DNA of 64,000 nt. Source: Labia minor. Its lineage: Eukaryota > Arthropoda > Insecta > Dermaptera > Spongiphoridae. The position numbers and the translations under genes were made by a program. The stretch spans positions 79,720,053 through 79,784,052 of the forward strand of contig OY720344.1 in NCBI GenBank assembly GCA_963082975.1. The letters are read 5' to 3'. Below the pieces are notes generated by a model that saw nothing but the letters and a program-made list of their open reading frames with translations, made no database searches and was not told the DNA's origin. Below, one piece after another: positions 45,012-55,970 of the stretch; positions within the stretch are counted from its first letter, which is position 1; each line of letters opens with the position of its first letter.

Positions 45012-45292
45012 ACACCTAACGCTACTTGTATAGGTAAAATGTCACTTCCGGTAGTCAGATCATGATGAAATTTGGTATCTGAATTTTTTTCATATTTTTA
45101 AATCTATATACAAAATATGAAGCAAATATCTCGAAGCAAACTGGTACTTTACTTGAAAGGTAAACGCAACCAGTGTAGGTAAAGTACCACTTCCGGTTGA
45201 CCGATTTTGATGAAATTTTAAAAGAAATCTACAAACTGTGAATAATATCGGTGTACCAAATTTCGAAGTCCTAGCTTGATTAGTTTCTGACA
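45012..45292 (-). mobile_element. Helentron-like element, family E, partial
   Basis: Reverse complement of 49175-49430: TACACCGATATTATTCACAG, GTAAAGTACCAGTTTGCTTC and CCGGAAGTGGTACTTTACCT are shared. The ends are missing. 45300-45650 looks like a further related core (ACGACCTGTATGCCAAATTT). Confidence 0.65.
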
Positions 45293-46190
45293 AAACCAAT
45301 GAATTCGTTTGAATTCGTTAAAATCGCATTGATATTCGTTTATAACAACTCAAGCTTGACCGATTTCTTAAATTTCATAATTTTTTGTTAACCTACTTAT
45401 AACACACGACCTGTATGCCAAATTTTATAGCGCTAGGACAATTGGAAATACCCTAAGAATTTTGTTGACCAATCAGTGAATCAGTTCCAAAATAAGCTAT
45501 TTTCACAGGGTCGTATTTCAGGATCTACTGAAGCTATAACTATGAAATTTGGCATACTGCTTTAGTTCTAGTATATGACTACGTAGATAAAATTTTATCT
45601 CTGTACTTGCAATAGGCACTGAGATACAGGGGGGTCAAAAGTGACTCCAAACCATTCGTGTAAATATACTTACGGCATGCGCGCGGCTTGCTGGAACTTG
45701 GCCGGCGCACTGCCGTGCGCATAGATATAATCTAAATATTGCAGATTTCAATCTTTTGTGTTAATGGCTGGGCTGGTTTTCAAACTTTACTGCTGTCTGG
45801 TGTTCAGTCATATCAACTATATGAAATTTTCGCGAAAATCCACTTCTCTACTACCTCTCTATTACTTCGACTCTTTTTTTTTAATATAATATTATTAAAT
45901 TGTAAAGGAAATTCAAAATTATATTTACTTAAAATGTCAAATTGCAAGAGTTGGATAGTTTATGAATTTGCAAAAAAATTGCAAATGACTGAAAAAAAAT
46001 TTTTGTTGCAAAAAAATTGTGAAAAATGGCAAAAAAAGCTCGAAAAAAGGCGCGGAATGCCAAATAAGCCAAAAAAGGCGAAAAAGGCGTTTTTAAAATC
46101 TACCAGTGTGTTTGATTTTTATAGATCGGTGGAGATCTATAAAAAAGGCTCAAATTGTAAAAAAGGCAAATGCCTTTTTTGCGCTCTCTA

Positions 46191-47859
46191 TTTATTATTA
46201 ATAAATGCATTTTTAAAACAATTGCTTTAAAAATTATCTAATAATTATCTAATTTTTTAATAATAAAAAAATCCCTCTATAAACCATTTTTTTCATTGGT
46301 CCAATTAAGATAGTTATATATATATATATATAGTCTAACAAAAGACAATGAAAATATAGTAAATTATAGTAAAAATTTAATATTCTAAATAGAAACAAAT
46401 ATTTTAAGAGATGCTTTAAATGGAACAAGAAGAAAAATATAGTAGTGTTTCGTATGATTGTATATAAATATAAACTTTATATATTTATATATATAGAAAG
46501 CGAGTTTTTGAATAATTCATAATGTACTTAATTAAAGTTGAAATTAAAAATTCTTTTTACGACCAATATAAAAAAGAATAGAAGGATTATTTGATAAAAT
46601 TAAAGAATTCATTTTTAATCCAATGCATTAAAGTAAGAGGAATTTAATATATGTAAGTCAATCCAAAGGTGAAACACATAAAAAATGGAAATAAAGAGAT
46701 TTAAATATGGAAAATTATATACTCTTGATATATTAAAATTACTATATGTAGTAATATTATATTTCGACTCCTCAGGTGGTTGTTAAAATAAAACAAGATA
46801 TTATCTGTAATATTATATATAATATGTATATATATTCACTAAATATATGTTAATAAACAATATATATATATGATAGATGATATTACTAGAAAATGGCAGA
46901 TATTACATTACTTCTAATCATCGCCAAATTAATTTAAATCAAGACATTTAGTTCGAAAGTGAAAAGATTATTAATGAGAAAAGCATTTAAAAAACAACCA
47001 GTAGGTAGATCAATAAAGGAGTGAGTAGATAATATAAATCAGGACATGAGAAAATTAGAAGAGAATAAGTATTGGGTGGAGGTGGTTTAAGATAGACCGG
47101 GTTGGAGAAAAATATAGTTGTTATGTCTAAAAACTACCGAGTTTACTACTATACTCAAAACATGATAAAATATTTCGCCATTAGGGTCTTTAAAGCTAAT
47201 ATATATATAATCTATAATAAAAAAGAACAATGAAAGATAATAAATTAATAAATAATTAAATAATTTTAAAAAATATTACAAGATTAAATTGTTTTTCTAT
47301 TACATAAATTACTAATTTTATGTAGATAAAAAGGCGACTGTTTGGCTGGAGTTCTTTAATGTAGGACACACATGTTACATATGCAAAAGTTAACTGAATA
47401 CATTCTTTAGCTTTTATTAATTTTTTTTTATTTTATTGATCATCGAAGTTAATAAATATTTTAACTTTCCTACCTTTTTATCTAGAATATTAATTTATAA
47501 TTATATAATTGGTTAAATTTGTGAAGTTTGATCCCTTATCCTGAAATTTGGCTTACCATTAAGTTATTTATTGATATAATTTAACAAAATTAATACGTAA
47601 TTTTAATGATATATATATATATATATTTTAATTTATTTATAATTTTACAATTTTATCTAGGCTTTATAATGAATGAAATATTCCATGTTAATTTTCTTTC
47701 TTATAAATTTCATATTCTATTAAAATTTTAAACAAAAGTATTTTACTTATATTGATATTTGAATGTACCAAGTTGCCCTAAGGCAACGTTTAATATTCGT
47801 GGTTCACAATGAATATATTTGTTCCCCAGCTAAATGTATACAATAATAATAATGACTAA
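46191..47859. other. AT-rich sequence with a decayed retrotransposon tail
   Basis: 46990-47110 on the plus strand resembles the GRxxxxxRxxxRWxDN tail of the 31160-31465 repeat (KQPVGRSIKE, stop, VDNINQDMRKLEE), heavily decayed. No other feature. Confidence 0.4.
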
Positions 47860-48503
47860 TGTTTTGAACATTGTTCGCACTTATACAATGTAATGGCCCA
47901 CCATTCAACCTCCACATTGCTTTCCGAATAAGGCAATATTTATGGTCTTTTTATATATCGAGTTTGTTTCAGCTCTGGGTTTATCTTATATAGTTGAAAA
48001 TGGGGTGCGATAGAGAATTAACCTCTATACAGTACCAGAAGTTCTTATTTTTTTTTTCCCTTATTTAAAAAGATGTGTAGAGGAAACGCCATGGATATCT
48101 TGAGTCATATTGAAATCCACCTCGTCGCACTTTCTTCCGTACAATTTATACCTATTTGATGAAGATATTTCGCATTCCTGCTATAAATTTTGACATTGAG
48201 ACATTATATTATTTTCTACCTCTAGTTTATAATGTTGTCCTTTAGGCAGGAGTGACATTCTTTCCTCTATTTTTAGTTTTATTGAGGGGAATTCCCACAA
48301 TTGGCTACTGCCATAGTTCCTGTTATATTCGCTACATCATTTTTCTATTTAGTCTCTTTACTTATAGTGCTTGGGCACCGCTTACAGTACCATAATCAAA
48401 ACAACAGATATCAAGATACCTTTTTCTTACTGCTTGGTCCACCTATATTTCGAATAATTCTTGTTAATTTTAACAGCCTCTTGTTAGCTTTATAGCATAT
48501 ATA

Positions 48504-48540
<37 letters not shown>

Positions 48541-48960
48541 GACGGTCTTTTGGATCTTTATTTTAAGACCTTTCAGAGTTATTTCAATAGATGGTACCTT
48601 TCTTCTTTCTATTTAAAGCCAGATTTAGTCTCATTGCTTTAGCAGCATAAATATATTTCCTTCTCTTCTAATTTGCTTTTAGTTTTTGCACAAACTACAG
48701 CTAGGTAATCCACAAGAGTGATAAACTTCTTCCGTATTTATTCCAAGGATTTCATCATAAAAGATCCAGAGTGTACCAAACCCTGAAGTACTCAGTTGTT
48801 AACCCTAATGTTGTTCCCATTCTCAGTTTGAAGAAATCGATAGCTCAAATATGATTGAATCATTATAAGACATTGACTAATGTTTTCTTTAATCAGAGTA
48901 CATATTTATAATTCCTCCCAAGGGGATGAGTTAAAGGCATTTTCTAAGTATAGTGTTTTC
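47860..48960 (-). pseudogene. Decayed R1-type reverse transcriptase
   Basis: Scattered minus-strand readings keep the family order: LVDYLAVVCAKTKSKLEE (from a YADDLALVC motif, 48710), RLLKLTRIIRNIGGPSSKKK (48460), a NITGTMAVAN region, and EVDFNMTQDIHG (48120; compare GDLDYYLTHVLGG at 23440). Many stops and frameshifts; old insertion. Confidence 0.6.
48504..48540. repeat. (TA)n microsatellite
   Basis: Uninterrupted TA dinucleotides inside the decayed RT. Confidence 0.95.
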
Positions 48961-49107
48961 ATTTCAAAAAATTATTACTTTCCCGCATACTTCGTATAAG
49001 GGAAGTATTGGAATCGTCAAAAATTTCGACTTCGAGATTTTGATAGATCTTGACGTTTTATACCTCCCTGAGTCGGAAAATACCATTTTTGGAATTATGT
49101 CTGTGTG

Positions 49108-49131
49108 TGTGTATGTATGTATGTATGTATG

Positions 49132-49161
<30 letters not shown>
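49108..49161. repeat. (GTAT)n microsatellite in family E
   Basis: About 13 GTAT units following GTCTGTGTGTGTGT; small ORFs here (YVCMYVCM, HTYIHTYI) are microsatellite translations. Confidence 0.97.
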
Positions 49162-49162
<1 letters not shown>

Positions 49163-49462
49163 TGTCTGTAAGCAAATTTACTCAAAAACTAATCAAGCTA
49201 GGACTTCGAAATTTGGTACACCGATATTATTCACAGTTTGTAGATTTCTATCAAAATTTCGTCAAAATCGGTTAACCGGAAGTGGTACTTTACCTACACT
49301 GGTTGCGTTTACCTTTCAAGTAAAGTACCAGTTTGCTTCGAGATATTTGCTTCATATTTTGTATATAGATTTAAAAATATGAAAAAAATTCAGATACCAA
49401 ATTTCATCATGATCTAACTACCGGAAGTGACATTTTACCTATACAAGTAGCGTTTCCTTTTT

Positions 49463-49985
49463 ACCGACCGACGATAGTAAGGGAGGTATTGTTTTCACAC
49501 CAAATTTCACCTGTGGATATTTTTAGGTACATATCTTCACGAATCATGCATTTTCTTAACAGAAAAAAGTATTTTTAGCATTTTGTCTGTCCGTCCGTCC
49601 GCTGTGTGTCCGTAGAGATGTGTATAGCTTGAACGGCTCAACGGATTTTGATAAAATTTGGTATATTTACTTAATGCATCAGTATGATAAATGGATCAAC
49701 TTTTGGTGCAAATTCGGAAACCGGAAGTGCTAGTATTGCCGATCGAAGAGAGGAAGTGAAGGGTTATTTTCATATCAAATTTCACGTGAGGACATATCTC
49801 CACGTGTTATGCACTTTGTATTGGTTTTATCCTCGAGAAAAATCATCTTCATTAGTTTTTTCTTAATTTAAAATTATATGACGTCACCCAGCACTTCATG
49901 ACGTCACAGCCAGCCCTTATATATTATAAATAAAATAAAATTAAAAATATTTATATTATATCCATATCTGTTTTTTTTACATTTA
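49463..49985 (+). mobile_element. Helentron-like element, family A, 3'-truncated, nested
   Basis: From ACCGACCGACGATAGTAAGG to CCATATCTGTTTTTTTTACA. Carries the TCCGTCCGTCC tract, TTGAACGGCTCAACGGATTT and two TGACGTCA sites (49879, 49901). Lacks the ATIR partner and stem-loop. Confidence 0.75.
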
Positions 49986-50093
49986 AAATATCAGTTAACC
50001 GGAAGTAGCACTTTATTACATTCTAAATATTCATTCACAACTCTTTATACCTATTTATATGCGGGAAAGTCTAGGGGAGGATACTCCCGCTTA

Positions 50094-50866
50094 TTTTTAT
50101 ACAGTATTTAACTGAGCTGGAAGGAAGGGGAACCCCCGAGAGGCACTCTGATAGAGACCTAAGATATTAAAAAAAATTATAAAAATGTTATATTTTCGTG
50201 CTTTGAAATAAAAGAAAATATAAAAATGGGACATATGAGCAGTGAAGCAGAAATCTAATCTATGCTTTTTAATATATAAATACAACACATAGGTATATGT
50301 ATATATAATTATAATTGATCAATTTTATAGTTAATAAACTTTTAGTTTAAATTTAAACATGCTTTTAATTAAAATACTGATCTCTCAATTGACTATAAGC
50401 TTGTAAATGTAATAAAAGTAAATATTTAATTAGTATTTAATCCTATAAAAGAATGATCTTAAAAGATTTTTTCTGAATTTGACAAGTATAATAAATATAT
50501 CTTATAACTCTGCACAATTTTTTAAAAAATTTTCTCATTTATTTTATTTATTTTTTATTTAATTGAAAAAACCATTTATTGAAATTGTATAAAGTAAAAT
50601 TAAACTGGAGTGAATGGCAGTGAATAGATTGCAATTTAAAGTTCTTGGACAACGTAATTAAACCTTTGACAAATGATTTTTTTAATCAATATTTGATCAA
50701 CTTAGAGAATAGAAACATTTTTTTTTCAAATAAACTTTAAAGTTTATTAAATAATATATATTAAAATCATTCGAATTTTTAATATAATTCATGTATAGAG
50801 TGGTTCGAAGTCCATTGTAATACCACCCCACCCATTCATAAATTAAGTAATAGAATAAAAAAAACC
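50094..50866. other. AT-rich sequence
   Basis: No feature seen. Confidence 0.45.
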
Positions 50867-51132
50867 TCAGACTTTTGTACGTCCTACGCCAGGACAACGC
50901 CTATCAAGTGGGTTATATCAATTAGGTGTCCTCAGTAGAACTAGTCTTATCAACCTTTTGCTTGATTTCTTGATCGGAGGCGCTACTTTTTATCAAGAAG
51001 CTTCCAAATTTTGGTCTCGGATGCTGGGTTCACTCTGTACCATAGACTCCAGCCAAATAAATTCTTTTGTCAGGCCCGGGATTTGAACCCAGGACCACGT
51101 GAATGTGATCCAGCTACGCTGTGGCGCCTCTA
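50867..51132 (-). mobile_element. tRNA-derived SINE
   Basis: Minus strand starts GCGCCACAGCGTAGCTGGAT (box A-like CAGCGTAGCTGG) and has box B GGTTCAAATCCCGGGCC about 35 bp on, followed by a 190-bp non-tRNA body (GAGTGAACCCAGCATCCGAG, ACCCACTTGATAGGCGTTGT) and a T-rich end (complement of the A run at 50859-50866). Arrangement of a pol III SINE. Confidence 0.75.
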
Positions 51133-53020
51133 AGCAATAGTATAGTAATACCAATTTTTCCAATTATTTTATTCAAATATTATATAAGAATTTTAGCAGT
51201 TAACTACTCTTTCTTATACAATATATTTCAATAATTTCCATTGATATTGTTGATATTAATAGAATCAGGATGGATAGCTGCTATATACTGTAGCCATTTC
51301 AATTTGGAGAGAATATCCTCCTCCAATTTTTTTTAAACTTGAAAGTACATTTAAAAGACTATTTTCTTTATGTTTGTTTTTTTATTAAACGTAAGAAATT
51401 TTTATTTATTTTTTATATTTGTTATAATCTGCCGAACTTGAGGCCGGGGAATCGAACTTTGTCCAAATTCATGTAATTTATAATTTAATTAAAACATTAT
51501 TCAATAAAATATTCAAATTTTAAATAAAAAGATATTTAGATACTTAAAATGTTTAAGCCAAAAAAGTATTCTATAATTTTCAATGAATGAAATAGATATT
51601 TTTCCAAGGATAAAAGTCCATTATTCTTTCCCATATCCCCGTTTATATACATGCATATATTTTATATTTGAATTATTAATGGACAGAAATAGTTTAAGAG
51701 ATTATATCAGAATTTTATGAAAGATATTTGGTGAGATGGAAAAAGCTTCTAATGGAAGATTATAAAACCCTCAAATTTTCTAGAAGGATTTAATAATGTG
51801 GGTTGATGTAATCCCTTGTGTTTGGTGGACCGCAATTGGTGCTCTTATCGTATTGAATTTGCCATTTTTATAGTTTTAATTCTGATTTAAATGAGTTAAA
51901 ATAAAAAAAAACACTTTAATTATAATATCTTTAAACAATTCAAATTAAAATATCAAAAATTTAAATATAAATGTAAGAGATAAAATTCTAAACTTTATAT
52001 TTCAAAAAAATGAAAATTTACAATCTATTTTTTTGAATTCTAATTTTACTATACCATCTCCGGTTCAAAGGACTAAAAACCTCAAAACTTTGAAAATCAT
52101 TCAAAAATTATTTTATTGTAATGTAACCCAATGATTTCAAAACTTCATAAGTTAAATCACTACAGAAAGACTATTTTTTCAATATTTTTTATTTCAGTAT
52201 TTTATTTATCCTGTTACTTGGTCGAAGACTATTTTCATATTATTCTTATATTTTCATTTTTGTTATCAATAGATTTTTTAAAATGTTTTTTTAAACTTTC
52301 TTTTATAGTAAAAGTTAAACAATTCAAATTAAAATATCAAAAATTTAAATATAAATGTATAACAAGTAAATAGAATTTACTCTACATTAAAAGTTGTAAA
52401 AATGTAGAATTTTAAAAATTAAATTAATAATGATTAATTAAAACTACTTAACTAAAATTTAAATTTTCAATATTTTAATTATATCAATACATTTTAAAAC
52501 AGCCCATCTGTGTACAGTTTTGATTCTTTATTGGAAAATATTAAATAAGGACTTTTGAATCTAAACAGAATCTCGGAGTTGAGGTTTGGCTTTCGACTGG
52601 AGTGGACGTGCTCTGACACCGCTTTGCATTTCGGTTGCTTTTCGGGAGTTACATATCTGTGGATTTTGGCTGCGCTTGTTGGGTGATGTTTTGAAGTGAG
52701 TGCGAGGTTTTTTTTTGTATGCGCTGAGAGAAGGGCATTTCTCTCTTGTCTGCTGTGTGAACTTTTTTGACCCGAACAGGGTATTTATTCTTCTAATTGA
52801 TTTCTCCGGGATCATTAGATAAATTGCATTTTAATATATCATTTAACTAATTATGTAGTTATTTTTTTGGGTGTTTAACAGTGAAGACATTGACCGGGAA
52901 TAATCCCCCTACTCTCAATCATTTAATTTCTCCCTCCAGGGCCGTTTCTTCCTCCCCCATCGTCCATATCGGCCTATGTGACGTAGTTTTCCTCCTATAT
53001 CTTTCCCACTCTCTCACACC
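51133..53020. other. AT-rich, with a 44-bp exact direct repeat and a GC-richer patch
   Basis: An exact 44-bp repeat begins at 51933 and 52317 (AAACAATTCAAATTAAAATA). 52560-52815 is less AT-rich with an 84-codon minus frame rich in Lys/Arg/Ser; no homology recognised. 53018-53045 is the family-B stem-loop end (CGAGTGGAGACACTCCAGCT). Confidence 0.45.
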
Positions 53021-53145
53021 CTCGAGTGGAGACACTCCAGCTTAATAATAAAGATAACATGAACAGAATGGTCAAATATACATATCAGATAACTTTAGAC
53101 ACGTTCTTAATCTAAAATGTCTTATTTTAAATAGATAATGTTTTT

Positions 53146-54084
53146 ACCGACCGACGATAGTAAGGGAGGTATTGTTTTCACACCAAATTTCACATGTGGA
53201 GATTTTTACATATCTCCACGAATCATGCATTTTCTTAACAGAAAAAAGTATTTTTAGCATGATGTCTGTCCGTCCGTCCGTCTGTCCGTCTGTCCGTCTG
53301 TCCGTCCGTATAGATGTGTACAGCCTGAACGGCTCAACCGATTTTGATGAAATTTGGTATATTTACTTAATGCATCAGTGGGATGAATTGATCAACTTTT
53401 GGTGCAAATCCGGAAACCGGAAGTGGTAGTATTAGCGATCGACGATAGGAAGGGAAAGGTTATTTTCACACCAAATTTCACATGAGGAGATTTTTTTATA
53501 TATCACCACGAATCATGCATTTTATTAATAGAAAAAAGTATTTTTAGCATGATGTCTGTCCGTGCGTCCGTCCGTCCTTCCGTCTGTCCGTATAGATGTG
53601 TACAGCCTGAACGGCTCAACCGATTTTGATGAAATTTGGTATATTTACTTAATGCATCAGTGGGATGAATTGATCAACTTTTGGTACAAATCCGGAAACC
53701 GGAAGTGGTAGTATTAGCGATCGACGATAGGAAGGGAAGGGTTATTTTCACACCAAATTTCACATGAGGAGATTTTTTACATATCACCACGAATGTATTG
53801 GTTTTATCCTCGGGAAAAATCATCTTCATTATGTTTTTCTTAATTTAAAATTATGACGTCACCCAGCCCTTCATGACGTCACAGCCTCGGGTAACGCCGG
53901 GTAACGCCGGCTACTTCAGCTATATATTATAAATAAAATAAAATTAAAAATATTTATGTTCTATCCATATCTGTTTTTTATTACATTAATAGATATATTA
54001 AAATTATTTGAAATTGTTTCTGTAGCTGGAAATTAATTTATTTCAAACCGTCGGTCGGTTCGGACCTGGCCACAGGTCAACTTA
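53146..54084 (+). mobile_element. Helentron-like element, family A (longest copy, internal duplication)
   Basis: 5' ACCGACCGACGATAGTAAGG; 3' CGTCGGTCGGT, complement of the 5' block, then TCG, the stem-loop GACCTGGCCACAGGTC and AACTTA before T. Between them the segment TTTCACACCAAATTTCACAT...GATCGACGATAGGAAGGG is present twice in tandem (about 53175-53458 and 53465-53753), each with its own GTCTGTCCGTCCG tract. Two TGACGTCA sites follow near 53847 and 53873. Confidence 0.8.
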
Positions 54085-54631
54085 TTAGAATATTAAAATA
54101 GTTTGGTTAAGATTTAAATAAATTTTAAGTTTTTATAGAATTTATATAAATATTAATTCCTTCTTGTAGAGATATAGTAACAAATTTAAATATTCATTTT
54201 TAATAAAAAAAATAGACAAGATTAAAATAATTCATATAAAAAAAATTGTTTTTGTCTAAGGTATAAGTATGTAATTTTTTGTAAATAAATTTCTAAAAAA
54301 ATGAAATATTGTACAAACGATAAAAGGGATTTTATACAATGTATTTTGTTTTCTATAATATATTTTTATCTAAGAATCTGAAGTGGAGTTTTCTCTGTTA
54401 ATTATTTTTTTCGAAAAAATGCCTCATTAACTTTATAAATTCTTTGATGGAGGAGGACGCCGCTTAGAAAACAAAATACATTGTATAAAATCGATTTTAT
54501 CGTTTGTCCAATATTTTATTTTTGTAGAAATTTTTGTTTCTCTATTCTTTATAATTTTTTTTATTAAATTAATAGATTCAACTCTTTTAGAAAGATTTAT
54601 TTTACTTTACTTATATATATATACTAGCTGC
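54085..54631. other. AT-rich sequence
   Basis: An inverted pair (GATTTTATACAATGTATTTTG near 54331 and its complement near 54469) makes a weak hairpin. Nothing else seen. Confidence 0.4.
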
Positions 54632-54760
54632 TCCGAGCGCCTTCGGCGCTCTCCACACCTAGACGGGGGCTCCGCCCCCTGTACCCCCCGAGTGTCCCTA
54701 TTCTCTGAGCTATAACCATCTAACTCCTACCCTGTCCCATCTCTATAGTTTTTTATATAT
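54632..54760 (-). mobile_element. Helitron-like 3' end with captured retrotransposon piece
   Basis: Minus strand ends GAGCGCCGAAGGCGCTC-GGAGCAG-CTAG followed by T: a perfect 7-bp-stem hairpin, a 7-nt spacer and CTAG, the 3' signature of Helitrons. A second hairpin GGGGGCGGAGCCCCC precedes it. Next to it, 54705-54755 resembles the retrotransposon tail repeat (compare 55545-55575). Confidence 0.65.
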
Positions 54761-54914
54761 GTTTATTTATGCAGAAAAAATTAATTGACATAATTATTAA
54801 GTTAATAAAATAAAATTTAATTTAATAAAATAAAATTATTTAATAAAATATTAAAATAATAATAATAATAATAAAAATTAATAAATTTGTAAAAAAAATA
54901 TATAATTTTTAAAA

Positions 54915-54998
54915 AAAAAAAATGTGCCTTTGCGAGTTTCGAACTGAGAGTGCAAAGTCATAAGATAACTCAGTAGACGGTTCACCCACGAACCACTT
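54915..54998 (-). other. tRNA-like pol III promoter (possible SINE)
   Basis: Minus strand: GGTGAACCGTCTACTGAGTT, then CAGTTCGAAACTCG (box B-like) and a T run after GGCACA that could terminate pol III. No full cloverleaf seen. Confidence 0.3.
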
Positions 54999-55259
54999 TT
55001 GTTTGCAAGTCTTCTATTACGATATATATACATGTCAAATTATCGCCAGCAGTGCCTCTATGATCTAGCATTGTAACTAAACTATTTTTATTTAAATACC
55101 TCCCCTGGACACACCTTACCAATTAGCGGTTTAATAAAAGAAGTCTGACATGCCCTGAGACCTACTGAATATACATAAAAAATTTCATAAGAATCAGTCC
55201 AGCCGTTTCGGAGGAGTATCATTTCAAAGTTTTGTGACACGAGAATTTTATATATAAGA

Positions 55260-55485
55260 CTAGCTGCCCCGAGCGCCTTCGGCGCTCTCCGCACCTAGAC
55301 GGGGGCTCCGCCCCCTGTACCCCCCCGAGTGGTACATAGTATTTGGTTAAGAGTAGTAAAAGGTTTTCATCCATTTTGTTTCAATCAGTATATTACATAA
55401 AACATTCATTTCTTTTTGTGTTCTTATTTAAAATATATTTTAATTATATATATTATTATTGTATATTATTGTATATGTTATATCT
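55260..55485 (-). mobile_element. Helitron-like element, best 3' terminus
   Basis: Minus strand ends GAGCGCCGAAGGCGCTC-GGGGCAG-CTAG|T. Body shares GTACATAGTATTTGGTTAAG-type and GGTTTTCATCCATTTTGTTT with 13462-13690. The 5' end abuts the (GATA) end of the 55486-55760 insertion. Confidence 0.7.
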
Positions 55486-55760
55486 ATCTATCTCTGTGAC
55501 TCTAAGGAACTCGAAAGTACTTGGCCGCAGCAACCACATTTCTCCAAGTGTCCCTATCTTGAGCCCTTGCCCCATCTCTCTTACGTCCCTTCCTACGCGT
55601 CCTTGGTCTTCCAAGCGGACGTTTTCCAATCGGTCTCCGCACCGTTTTCCAATCCAATATCTTTTTCCTCTCCCATTCTAGCCACGTCTCCTGCCTATCG
55701 CAGCTTTTTCGCTTTTATAACCCTAACTATTTCTGAAGATGCATAGAGGTCATGCCATTC
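55486..55760 (-). pseudogene. Non-LTR retrotransposon 3' tail with (GATA) end, copy 2
   Basis: Collinear with 31160-31465: TATCTATCTATCTCTGTG, AACTCGAAAGTACTTGGCCG, TCCTTGGTCTTCCAAGCGGA. Coding frame is broken. Extends at lower identity to about 55970. Confidence 0.7.
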
Positions 55761-55970
55761 CTCGTTATGCAGTCTCCGCCATTCCCCGGTGACCTCACCT
55801 TTCTTTGGCCAATAAATGCTGGAAAGAATACTCTGAATCTACTCTCATCTCCCAGGGTCATAGACCATGCGTCTCACCCATATAATACAACAGGCAGTCA
55901 AAATAATTGGTTTATATATTTTAATTTTGATTCCTTTTGATAATAATTTTGATGAGATAACCCTCTTTAC

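Larger units (their letters stand above)
34430..46190 (-). mobile_element. hAT transposon swollen to 11.8 kb by nested insertions
   Basis: 19-bp inverted ends TAGAGAGCGCAAAAAAGGC lie at 34430-34448 and (inverted) 46172-46190, flanked by a perfect 8-bp duplication TTTATTAT (34422-34429; 46191-46198). Both ends carry repeated AAAAAGGC motifs, as hAT subterminal sites do. A degenerate hAT transposase C-terminus lies inside on the minus strand. Removing a mariner, a MITE, a Jockey-like element with its duplication, and a foldback leaves about 2.8 kb, a normal hAT length. Confidence 0.85.
48978..50093 (+). mobile_element. Helentron-like element, family E, with a family-A insertion
   Basis: 5' block ACTTTCCCGCATACTTCGTA; then TAAGGGAAGTATTGGAATCG, TTTCGACTTCGAGATTTTG, (GTAT)n, ACTAATCAAGCTAGGACTTC, GTCAAAATCGGTTAACCGG. 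3' end: GCGGGAAAGT, complement of the 5' block, then the stem-loop GGGAGGATACTCCC and GCTTA before T. A truncated family-A copy occupies about 49463-49985. Non-coding. Confidence 0.75.

Noticed and set aside
45739-46230. 163-codon Lys-rich ORF
   Set aside because: It reads through the repeated AAAAAGGC subterminal motifs of the hAT element and into its terminal repeat; antisense to the transposase.
48964-49185. ORFs with YVCM / HTYI repeats
   Set aside because: Translation of the (GTAT)n microsatellite.
52561-52815. 84-codon basic ORF on the minus strand
   Set aside because: No homology recognised and low-complexity Lys/Arg/Ser content; mentioned only as a GC-richer patch.
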